Part shown: in pieces, positions 1 through 5,505 of the stretch | Layout: each line of letters opens with the position of its first letter | Numbering within the stretch: position 1 is the first letter of the stretch | Made by a program: the position numbers and the translations under genes | Source: CAZPMT01 sp964587655 | GTDB taxonomy: Bacteria; Hydrogenedentota; Hydrogenedentia; Hydrogenedentales; SLHB01 | Assembly: GCA_964587655.1 (NCBI GenBank) | Contig: CAZPMT010000195.1 | Span: forward strand, 1 to 5,864 | DNA length: 5,864 nucleotides | Reading direction: 5' to 3' | Notes under the pieces: generated by a model | Told to the model about the DNA's origin: nothing | What the model saw: only the letters and a program-made list of their open reading frames with translations | Database searches by the model: none

Positions 1-240
1 ACTTATACTACATCTGACGGCCCGATTTGTTACAAGTGGTGAGAAATCCGGGTTAACTGGCGTACGGCTCTTGCCGCATGGAGCCGGGGGGCGCACGACA
101 GGTTCTTGGCTGCATCGATGACCCGGCGTCTGAGCTCGGTAGCCTGCCGTCACCCTCTGTAAATCCGGAATCGTTGATATGAACGAGGGAGGTTCGGTGG
201 CCGGGCATCATCGAACGCGGAGGCACATCGAACTATTGGC
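1..240. other. left-edge region without a recognised gene
   Basis: I see no supported reading frame here. The plus-strand frames entering from the left edge end at stops at 15, 42 and 121. A TATACT at 4-9 could be a -10 box whose -35 lies outside the window, but this cannot be tested here. Confidence 0.4.
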
Positions 241-269
241 TTGAAACGGTGTCCAAGGGAGCGGATAGT
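241..269 (+). promoter_or_regulatory. weak sigma-70 promoter candidate for the DUF4349 gene
   Basis: TTGAAA (241-246) is followed after 17 bases by GATAGT (264-269), matching the consensus boxes at 5/6 and 4/6. Transcription would begin near 276 and give a leader of about 40 bases before the ATG at 316. The match is ordinary and could be chance. It would exclude the alternative TTG start at 241. Confidence 0.3.
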
Positions 270-303
270 AGAGGAACTCTTGGCTCGCGCCAAGGCAGAC
301 GAG

Positions 304-309
304 GGAGGG
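304..309 (+). promoter_or_regulatory. Shine-Dalgarno that fixes the DUF4349 start
   Basis: GGAGGG lies 6 bases before the ATG at 316. The alternative in-frame TTG at 241 has its nearest GGAGG at 219-223, 17 bases away, which is too far. This favours ATG 316 as the start. Confidence 0.7.
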
Positions 310-315
310 TTCGTT

Positions 316-1302
316 ATGTCGCGCGGCAAAGTGTTGGGGGTGATAATCATTGTGGGCGTCGTGCTGGTTATGCTGGCGGGTGTGACGACAACAAGGACTC
401 TTGGAGGAGGAGGCCGCCTGCTAACTTCGTCTATGAAGAGCGCCGAGCCAGACGTAATGCGGGAGCAGGTGCAGCGGTTGGGCCAGCTTGCACCGGCCGC
501 CTTGGCTCCCCGGGCGTTTGGCATGCAGCCTCCGGCTACGAAAGGGATGGAAGCGAAGCCGGACGGCGCAGCGCCTGACCTCGACCTCGGTCTCCTCTCG
601 AACTCGAATCAGGAGAACCTGTATCTCATCAAGACCGCCACTCTTCATATCGAGGTGACGGACACCAAAGCGGCGCAGCAGCAATTGGTGGATGCGATCC
701 AAGGCGCGGGCGGGTACATAGGGAACCTGCAAGAGAGTGTGGGCCCGCTGGGCCTGCGTTCAGTCACGATACAGATCCGCGTGCCCGCGGAAAGGTTCGA
801 CGAGGCATTGCTCGGCATCGAGCCGCTGGGGAAAGTCCTGACAAAGCAGGTAAACACGCAGGACGTTTCCGAAGAATACGTCGATACGGACTCGCGCGCG
901 CGGAATCTCAAGAAGACCGAGGAGCGGCTTCTGGATCATCTGAACAAATCGGCGCGGCTCGAGGACACGTTGCGGCTCGAGCAGGAGCTTTCGCGCGTGC
1001 GGCAGGAGATCGAACGTCTGGAAGGCCGCCTTCGTTTCCTCGGCAACCGCGTACAGTTCTCGTCCGTACAAGTCGTGCTTACGGAAGCACCGAAGGCGGA
1101 ACCGGTAATTCCATCTCAGACCTTCAGTTCGGCGAAGGTTGCCTCCCAAGCCACTCGCTCGCTAGTGGAGTTCTCGCAGCACGTGTGGGCGAAAGCCATA
1201 TGGCTTGGGGTGTGGAGCCCGGTGTGGGTTTCACTGGCGATCGTCGTGTGGGTGGTGTATCGCCGCATGCGCAGGCTCGCGTTTGACAAGCCTGCGAAAT
1301 GA
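316..1302 (+). CDS. DUF4349 domain protein, membrane-anchored at both ends
   Basis: The 328-residue product matches the DUF4349 family, whose biochemical function is not established. After a short basic start (MSRGK) comes a hydrophobic segment at about 6-23, then a low-complexity linker rich in Ala, Pro and Gly. The DUF4349 core spans about 104-256. It holds the strand-forming stretch near TATLHIEVTD, the RVPAERFDEAL segment, the VSEEYVDTDSRARNL region, and a charged Glu/Arg/Leu-rich helix at about 195-240 that should form a coiled coil. A Trp-rich C-terminal membrane helix (about 293-317) ends in YRRMRR, so both tails probably face the cytoplasm and the core the periplasm. Many relatives have a lipobox Cys after the first segment; here the corresponding stretch reads LAGV with no Cys. 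The gene appears to stand alone. An in-frame TTG at 241 would add 25 residues but lacks a well-placed ribosome site. Confidence 0.85.
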   Translation: MSRGKVLGVIIIVGVVLVMLAGVTTTRTLGGGGRLLTSSMKSAEPDVMREQVQRLGQLAPAALAPRAFGMQPPATKGMEAKPDGAAPDLDLGLLSNSNQENLYLIKTATLHIEVTDTKAAQQQLVDAIQGAGGYIGNLQESVGPLGLRSVTIQIRVPAERFDEALLGIEPLGKVLTKQVNTQDVSEEYVDTDSRARNLKKTEERLLDHLNKSARLEDTLRLEQELSRVRQEIERLEGRLRFLGNRVQFSSVQVVLTEAPKAEPVIPSQTFSSAKVASQATRSLVEFSQHVWAKAIWLGVWSPVWVSLAIVVWVVYRRMRRLAFDKPAK

Positions 1303-1355
1303 CGAACGCGCACGGTGTGGACCCAACACGGATCCTGTCCGCGTGAACAGGCCGC

Positions 1356-1384
1356 TTGACACAATACAGCCTAAATCCTAGAAT
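1356..1384 (+). promoter_or_regulatory. strong sigma-70 promoter of the MNT/HepT operon
   Basis: TTGACA (1356-1361) matches the -35 consensus 6/6. After exactly 17 bases comes TAGAAT (1379-1384), 5/6 to the -10 consensus. Expected transcription start is near 1391, about 47 bases before the first gene. It lies in the gap between the DUF4349 gene and the toxin-antitoxin pair. Confidence 0.8.
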
Positions 1385-1405
1385 CGCTGTAGTCATGGTT
1401 TCTAT

Positions 1406-1422
1406 ATGGCGCACATGGCGCC
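1406..1422 (+). repeat. direct and inverted repeat in the MNT/HepT leader, possible operator
   Basis: ATGGCGC occurs twice, at 1406-1412 and 1415-1421, with a 9-base period. The same stretch contains a 5-bp inverted repeat, GGCGC (1408-1412) and GCGCC (1418-1422), around a 5-base loop. It lies between the expected transcription start and the ribosome site at 1425-1428, so it could bind a repressor or fold near the start codon. The function is inferred from position only. Confidence 0.4.
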
Positions 1423-1424
1423 TT

Positions 1425-1428
1425 GGAG
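1425..1428 (+). promoter_or_regulatory. Shine-Dalgarno for the MNT gene
   Basis: GGAG ends 9 bases before the ATG at 1438. An in-frame TTG at 1423 would overlap this site, so ATG 1438 is the preferred start. Confidence 0.6.
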
Positions 1429-1437
1429 ACTCGCTGC

Positions 1438-1728
1438 ATGCATAGGGACGACGTTCGGACCCGCTTACAAAGCCTGAGTGCGCAGATCGAGGAGGAATTC
1501 CAGGCCGACATTGAAGGCTTCTTCGGCTCGCGCGCGAGAGGCGATGAGCGCGAGGACAGCGATCTGGATGTGCTCGTCCGTTTTGGAGAAGAAGCCACGC
1601 TATACGACTTGGTCGGGCTTGGCGATTTCCTTGAGAGCGTTTTCAACTGCAAAGTGGACATCGTTTCGACGCGCGCGCTTCCAGAAGAGCTTGAGCCGCG
1701 GATCTACGAAGACCTCGTGAAGGTATGA
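1438..1728 (+). CDS. mntA: MNT-family nucleotidyltransferase antitoxin
   Basis: A 96-residue minimal nucleotidyltransferase of the DNA polymerase beta superfamily, the antitoxin half of a HepT/MNT module. The signature is complete. The glycine-serine loop GSRARGDERE covers 30-39. The metal-binding acidic pair sits in SDLDVLV (D42, D44), and a third acidic residue is in KVDIVS (D74). The length is normal for this short class. In the studied Shewanella pair, MntA transfers AMP from ATP to a tyrosine near the active site of the HepT RNase and so inactivates it; the intact active site here suggests the same chemistry. The stop codon overlaps the start of the next gene by 4 bases (ATGA), typical of translational coupling. 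The ATG at 1438 was chosen over an in-frame TTG at 1423 because GGAG precedes it at a proper distance. Expression should come from the promoter at 1356-1384. Confidence 0.9.
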   Translation: MHRDDVRTRLQSLSAQIEEEFQADIEGFFGSRARGDEREDSDLDVLVRFGEEATLYDLVGLGDFLESVFNCKVDIVSTRALPEELEPRIYEDLVKV

Positions 1729-2063
1729 GAGACTCCACGCTTTGCCTGAAGGACATACCCCGCACAATGGAAGCGATAGAATTCTTCATTGCGGGCATGG
1801 ATTTCGACATCTTCAACCAGGACCTCAAGACAAAGAGTGCAGTCCTCGCACAATTGGCCATCATGGGGGAAGCCGCCAAGTTGCTTCCGGAATCGATCCG
1901 AACCGCCAACGCTGATGTCGAGTGGAAGAGGATGTCGGGCATGCGAGACCGCTTGATCCATGGCTACTTCCGCGTCGATTATGCCTTGGTATGGCACACC
2001 ATATCGCGTATCCTCCCGATCGAGAAGTGCGTCATCGAAGGCATGCTTGTACGTCCGCAATAG
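1725..2063 (+). CDS. hepT: HepT-family HEPN ribonuclease toxin (DUF86)
   Basis: A 112-residue, mostly helical HEPN-superfamily protein of the HepT/DUF86 family, the toxin half of the pair. The defining R-X4-H-X-Y motif is intact in MRDRLIHGYF: R74, H79 and Y81. Arg and His are the RNase residues, and Tyr is the residue adenylylated by the partner antitoxin in the characterised Shewanella system. Other family landmarks are the N-terminal CLKDI segment, the MGEAAKLLP stretch (about 47-55) and the W-X5-M-RD run before the catalytic motif. The start overlaps the end of the antitoxin gene as ATGA. A GAAGG at 1719-1723 is too close to serve as a normal ribosome site, so translation is probably coupled to the upstream gene. 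Toxin RNA targets in this organism cannot be read from the sequence. No truncation is visible, so the toxin is predicted to be active when free. Confidence 0.92.
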   Translation: MRDSTLCLKDIPRTMEAIEFFIAGMDFDIFNQDLKTKSAVLAQLAIMGEAAKLLPESIRTANADVEWKRMSGMRDRLIHGYFRVDYALVWHTISRILPIEKCVIEGMLVRPQ

Positions 2064-2165
2064 GCCAAGTCCCTTTCGCCTCGCGCGTTCGGCGCCAGCG
2101 GCCATAGCACATTCCGGATTGCTCAAGATCACGTTTGGCGTCTCCCAAAGTTCCTGACGACTCGT
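2064..2165 (+). other. short non-coding gap after hepT
   Basis: About 100 bases between the toxin gene and the next promoter. I see no convincing reading frame and no clear terminator hairpin followed by a T-run. Confidence 0.4.
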
Positions 2166-2194
2166 TTGACAGGAACTGGCCGCAGCACCATAAT
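2166..2194 (+). promoter_or_regulatory. strong sigma-70 promoter of the secreted hydrolase gene
   Basis: TTGACA (2166-2171), a perfect -35 box, is followed after 17 bases by CATAAT (2189-2194), 5/6 to consensus. Transcription is expected near 2201, leaving a leader of about 38 bases before ATG 2239. The hydrolase gene therefore has its own transcription unit separate from the toxin-antitoxin operon. Confidence 0.75.
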
Positions 2195-2238
2195 ACCATG
2201 CGTTATTTGCCCCTTGTGTCGACAGATTGGATCATGCC

Positions 2239-4233
2239 ATGAGAAACTTCGTGCTTGTTTCTGTGCTGCTAGTCCTCTGTATTGGGAATGCGGCGCCTGC
2301 GGAGGAATCTTATTATCGCGACCTGTTTCCCGACACGTGGGTTGCCACCGATGCGCTTGGCCGGACCATGCCTGACTTTTCGGCGGTGGGACCGGTTAAG
2401 AATGATCAGCGGCGCGTGGTGGGCATCTTCTATATCACTTGGCACAGTGACTCGCTGGCCGGCATGAAAAGCCCGTATTTGGCGGACGTGTCGAAGGTGC
2501 TTGCGGGCGATCCGAATGCGCGATTGGACGCGAAGAATCCGCTTTGGACGGAGGGCTCGTATCATTGGGGCGAACCGGAGGCGGGCTATTTCCTGAGCAA
2601 GGACGAGTACGTCATTCGCAAGGACATGTCGATGCTCTCCGACGCGGGAGTGGATGTCTTGGTGATGGATGTCACCAATGCGGTCCGTTACTGGGACGAG
2701 TGGGACGTCGTGTTCCCGGTTATGCAGAAGATGAAAGCCGAGGGCAACAAGGTGCCGCAGTTCTGCTTCTGGGCGTTCAACGGGCCCGCGATCACGGTTG
2801 TGCAGGATCTCTACGACAAGATCTACAAGACGGACAAGTACAAAGACCTCTGGTTCTACTGGGACGGTAAGCCGCTGTTGCTGTACAACGGCATGCCGAA
2901 CGTTGATTCCAATGGCCAGGTCGGGCAGCATCCCAATCCGCACTATGATCCCGCCGCCAAGACCGACACCAACAACCCGCATTACGGCGACCCGGATTAC
3001 ACGGAGGAGTTCTACAAGGACTACACCAAAGAGGTGAAGAACTTCTTCACGCTGAGGACAATGTGGTGGGGATACTACGAATGGGCCGGGAAGCGCTTCA
3101 TCGGGACTGAAGACAACTGGAGCTTCGGCTATGACATGGGCGATGACAAGGTCAAGGCGATGTCGCCGGATGACCTCATCTCGAAGCACAACGGCGCAAA
3201 GGAAGAAGCGGCCGTCACGCCCGCGCAACATCCGTCGAGCTTGACCGGAAAATCCTGGACGCGGGAACACGGCGAACCGGAGTTGAACGAGTACGATATG
3301 CCGAAGCCGGCCCTCGTGCCGTGGCTGGGCAAGACCGTGGAGCACCCCGAGGGATACGGGATCTACTTCCAAGAGCGATGGGACGACGCGATCAAGGCCA
3401 ATCCGCAGTTCCTCTATATCAACGACTGGAACGAATGGACCGCCGGCAAGTACCAGCCCGAGGCGGGACAAACCCTTCCGTTCATGCGCCGGGAAGCCAC
3501 CTACCGTTTTATCGACCAGTATAATGCCGAGTTCAACCGCTGCCTCCAGCCGATGAAGGACGGGTACACCGACAATTACTACATGCAAATGGCCCAGAAC
3601 ATCCGGCGTTACAAGGGCATTCGGCCCATACCCGAACACAAAGATCCTCGTGAGATGAAAATCGATGGCGATTTCTCCGACTGGGCGGAGATCTCGATCG
3701 AATACCGCGACACCGTCGGCGACACCTTCCACCGCGACTACAAAGGCTACGGCGGCCTGCAATACAAGAACGATTCGGGCCGCAACGACATCGTAACCGG
3801 CAAAGTTGGCTTTGAAGCGGGTCACGTTTACTTCTATGCCGAAACGAAAGAGCCGCTCACCTCGCACACCGGCAACAACTGGATGCTCCTGCTCATCGAC
3901 GCCGACCGAAACCACGACACCGGATGGTGCGGCTACGATTACCTTGTCAACAAGAAGGTCATCGACGAAAAGACCACTACCCTAATGCGCTACGCGCCGG
4001 AGGCGCCGGAAGGTCCCTGGGTCGAACAGGCACAACTGGACTATCGCTGGGCCGGCAACAAGCTTGAGGTGGCCGTGCCAGTCGCAGTCTTCCATTTCGA
4101 GAACGATGGCCTTACCTTCGATTTCCACTGGTGCGACAACCCGGCCGACCTCAAAGACCCGATCTCACTCTGCGTCAACGGCGACAGCGCCCCGAACCGG
4201 CGATTCAACTACCGCTGCATTTGGAAGAAGTGA
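2239..4233 (+). CDS. secreted GH71/GH99-like TIM-barrel protein with C-terminal CBM9-like domain
   Basis: A 664-residue exported protein. A signal peptide covers about 1-21 (MRNF, a long Leu/Val core, then cleavage after A-P-A). The next 450 or so residues look like a GH71/GH99-type (beta/alpha)8 barrel. Strand-like and aromatic motifs include GIFYITWH (62-69), YHWGEPE (108-114), VMDVTNA (142-148), WFYWDGKPLLLYN (205-217), MWWGYYEW (275-282) and INDWNEWTAG (394-403). In GH99 the equivalent W-N-E-W Glu is catalytic; here that would be E399, while the second GH99 Glu position appears to be Ala (A402). A helical linker with DNYYMQMAQNIRRYKG leads into a CBM9/DOMON-like beta domain starting at IDGDFSDWAE (475) and running to the end. 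Substrate is not deducible; an alpha-linked glycan is a guess from the fold. Start: ATG 2239 fits the signal peptide; an in-frame TTG at 2227 would add four residues. The ribosome site is weak (GGA at 2229-2231). Confidence 0.75.
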   Translation: MRNFVLVSVLLVLCIGNAAPAEESYYRDLFPDTWVATDALGRTMPDFSAVGPVKNDQRRVVGIFYITWHSDSLAGMKSPYLADVSKVLAGDPNARLDAKNPLWTEGSYHWGEPEAGYFLSKDEYVIRKDMSMLSDAGVDVLVMDVTNAVRYWDEWDVVFPVMQKMKAEGNKVPQFCFWAFNGPAITVVQDLYDKIYKTDKYKDLWFYWDGKPLLLYNGMPNVDSNGQVGQHPNPHYDPAAKTDTNNPHYGDPDYTEEFYKDYTKEVKNFFTLRTMWWGYYEWAGKRFIGTEDNWSFGYDMGDDKVKAMSPDDLISKHNGAKEEAAVTPAQHPSSLTGKSWTREHGEPELNEYDMPKPALVPWLGKTVEHPEGYGIYFQERWDDAIKANPQFLYINDWNEWTAGKYQPEAGQTLPFMRREATYRFIDQYNAEFNRCLQPMKDGYTDNYYMQMAQNIRRYKGIRPIPEHKDPREMKIDGDFSDWAEISIEYRDTVGDTFHRDYKGYGGLQYKNDSGRNDIVTGKVGFEAGHVYFYAETKEPLTSHTGNNWMLLLIDADRNHDTGWCGYDYLVNKKVIDEKTTTLMRYAPEAPEGPWVEQAQLDYRWAGNKLEVAVPVAVFHFENDGLTFDFHWCDNPADLKDPISLCVNGDSAPNRRFNYRCIWKK

Positions 4234-4272
4234 GCGGAGAGCTTGTGAAGAAACCGAAGGCGAGCAATTGCA

Positions 4273-4333
4273 TAGGTCCCGTTTCCAAATGGGATCGTCG
4301 TTTATTCACGATCCGAATTGGAATTCGGACCTA
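4273..4333. repeat. 61-base imperfect inverted repeat in the convergent gap
   Basis: Two 26-base arms (4273-4298 and 4308-4333) flank a 9-base loop. Pairing is in exact register: 7 bp (TAGGTCC with GGACCTA), a 3x3 mismatch block, 6 bp (TTCCAA with TTGGAA), a second 3-base block with one central pair, then 7 bp (GGATCGT with ACGATCC). In all, 21 of 26 positions pair. Short GCAA and TTGC matches lie just outside (4264-4267, 4337-4340), and a GCAATTGC palindrome sits at 4264-4271. It lies between convergent genes and would fold in RNA from either strand, so it may end or protect both transcripts. No T-run follows on either side. A REP-like element is the other option. Confidence 0.65.
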
Positions 4334-4401
4334 CGAGTTGCATGTATTGGATTTCCTCACAGGCTCTGAGATCGCCCGGCAGGCCGGTGCTCCGTAGAGG
4401 C

Positions 4402-5301
4402 TCACACGTTGTGGCCGAGCGTGGTGATCTCCGCGAAGGCGCGTGTAACGGGGAACTCCTTGCCGCCTTCGGTGTATCTGATGAACGCGACGTGGCCGTC
4501 CATGTACAGGACGTTGCTGCCGCCGGGAATGTGGTTGAAAATCTCTGCCTGCGTCGCCACTACATCCCAGGTCAACGCCAATTCCGATTGGGCTTTGCTG
4601 CTGGCCGCCGGGTTATTGATATCGGTTATGAAGAACCGTTCGATCCCCTCACGGAAACGATAGGCCGTGACGTGGGTGCCGGCCGGGATCACGTCGTTGC
4701 CGGCGTGGTCGAACTCAAATTCCGAGTCAAGCCTGGCCGGGTCAATCGCGGCCTCTTGCATCCTGATTAGGTAGGCGTCCAGAAGCGGCCCAATAGGATC
4801 AATCCAATCGTTCGAGGGTATAGCCCAGCTCAGATACACGTACGACACGTCGCCGGTCCGCGCAGGACCGCTCGACGGCGGAGTCCACGTAGTGGGCGTA
4901 TTCGGCAGTTCGATCCCGTCGATGTTGTCCAGGTTGATCGTGCCGTCTGGCGCCAGCCACAGCCCATTGGGCGGATCCAGATACTCGCCCGGCGATTCGG
5001 TATCGGAGGGACAGAACAACACGTTGAGATCGGTCAGATACTCGGGGTAAACCGACTGAATGCCGAATTGAAACGTGCCGATGGCCATGGACTTGACCGG
5101 ATACTTCTGTCCGCGCGATTCGTTGGAGTACATCTTCATCATGAGCCCCAACTGCTTGAGGTTGTTCTGGCACGACGCGCGGCGTGCCGACTCCCGCGCC
5201 CGCGCCAGCGCCGGCAATAGGATGGCGGCGAGGATTCCGATAATGGCAATCACGACCAGCAACTCGATCAGCGTAAATCCCAGCTTCTTCCTTACGTCCA
5301 T
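4402..5301 (-). CDS. type II secretion-like pseudopilin with H-Xn-DG C-terminus (DUF1559-like)
   Basis: A 299-residue prepilin-like protein. The class III leader is MDVRKKLG, with predicted cleavage between G8 and F9. The mature end begins FTLIELLVVIAIIGILAAIL, with the conserved Glu at +5 (E13), and the hydrophobic helix runs to about 30. A prepilin peptidase would cleave and N-methylate it for assembly into a pseudopilus. The amphipathic ARARESARRASCQNNLKQLG stretch and the VLFCPSD motif (a set around cysteine) are typical of the large pseudopilin families abundant in Planctomycetota and relatives. The C-terminal motif has H257 followed by DG at 268-269, that is H-X10-DG rather than the usual H-X9-DG. 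Start: an upstream in-frame ATG at 5406 would add 35 residues but lies upstream of the promoter -10 box, and GGAGGAA at 5308-5314 serves ATG 5301. The role of this particular pseudopilin is unknown. Confidence 0.88.
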   Translation of the reverse strand: MDVRKKLGFTLIELLVVIAIIGILAAILLPALARARESARRASCQNNLKQLGLMMKMYSNESRGQKYPVKSMAIGTFQFGIQSVYPEYLTDLNVLFCPSDTESPGEYLDPPNGLWLAPDGTINLDNIDGIELPNTPTTWTPPSSGPARTGDVSYVYLSWAIPSNDWIDPIGPLLDAYLIRMQEAAIDPARLDSEFEFDHAGNDVIPAGTHVTAYRFREGIERFFITDINNPAASSKAQSELALTWDVVATQAEIFNHIPGGSNVLYMDGHVAFIRYTEGGKEFPVTRAFAEITTLGHNV

Positions 5302-5307
5302 TTGCTG

Positions 5308-5314
5308 TTCCTCC
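5308..5314 (-). promoter_or_regulatory. Shine-Dalgarno that fixes the pseudopilin start
   Basis: On the minus strand this reads GGAGGAA and ends 6 bases before the ATG at 5301. It is a strong ribosome site and rules in favour of the 299-residue protein whose leader is MDVRKKLG. Confidence 0.8.
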
Positions 5315-5374
5315 AAAAAAGAGTACCACGCTTCGGTTACCAACACGCGACTTCGCCCGACATCAGACTCCGTC

Positions 5375-5383
5375 ATTATAGCA
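5375..5383 (-). promoter_or_regulatory. extended -10 promoter of the pseudopilin gene
   Basis: The minus strand reads TGCTATAAT, a perfect extended -10 element. No good -35 box is present at 15-18 bases, which the TGn extension can compensate for. Expected transcription start is near 5368, giving a leader of about 67 bases. Confidence 0.65.
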
Positions 5384-5403
5384 CGGACTTCGTGCAAGCT
5401 TGC
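5381..5403. repeat. overlapping palindromes in the pseudopilin promoter spacer, possible operator
   Basis: GCACG (5381-5385) and CGTGC (5391-5395) form an inverted repeat, and GCAAGCTTGC (5394-5403) is a perfect 10-base palindrome. Both lie directly upstream of the -10 box, where a regulator could act. This is positional inference only. Confidence 0.3.
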
Positions 5404-5446
5404 CATGGGCGGCAGGGCGTGGGACCGGCATTACTTGGTCCAGAGT

Positions 5447-5499
5447 TATCCCGCATTGTTCCCAGCCCGGCTACGCCGGGCTGGGAACAATGCGGGATA
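5447..5499. repeat. perfect 53-base hairpin with 25-bp arms
   Basis: Arms 5447-5471 and 5475-5499 are perfectly complementary over 25 bases around the 3-base loop TAC. The top of the stem is GC-rich (CCCGGC with GCCGGG). On the minus strand it begins 6 bases after the stop codon of the HARE-HTH gene and about 65 bases upstream of the pseudopilin -10 box. The sequence after it on that strand has no T-run, so it is not a textbook intrinsic terminator. It may be a REP-like palindrome, a transcript-stabilising 3' structure, or a factor-assisted terminator. Confidence 0.85.
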
Positions 5500-5505
5500 C
5501 CAGCG

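Noticed and set aside
179..244. Small 21-codon frame before the DUF4349 gene
   Set aside because: It has no recognisable product and no close ribosome site; random short frames are expected.
1326..1344. Possible terminator hairpin after the DUF4349 gene
   Set aside because: The stem has 7 positions with one mismatch and a 5-base loop and is not followed by a T-run; too weak to call.
2269..3915. 548-residue open frame on the minus strand
   Set aside because: It is antisense to the hydrolase gene. The sense frame has a signal peptide, recognisable domains and a good promoter. The antisense product is a Val/Arg/His-rich sequence with no motif, as expected from GC-rich shadow frames.
4264..4341. 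Integron attC-like recombination site
   Set aside because: The outer ends do not fit the RYYYAAC/GTTRRRY core-site pattern, and no integrase or cassette array is present.
4318..4770. 150-residue open frame on the plus strand
   Set aside because: It overlaps the inverted repeat and the 3' half of the pseudopilin gene on the opposite strand and shows no family resemblance.
5302..5406. 35-residue N-terminal extension of the pseudopilin
   Set aside because: It would place the prepilin leader internally, lies upstream of the -10 box, and ignores the strong ribosome site at 5308-5314.
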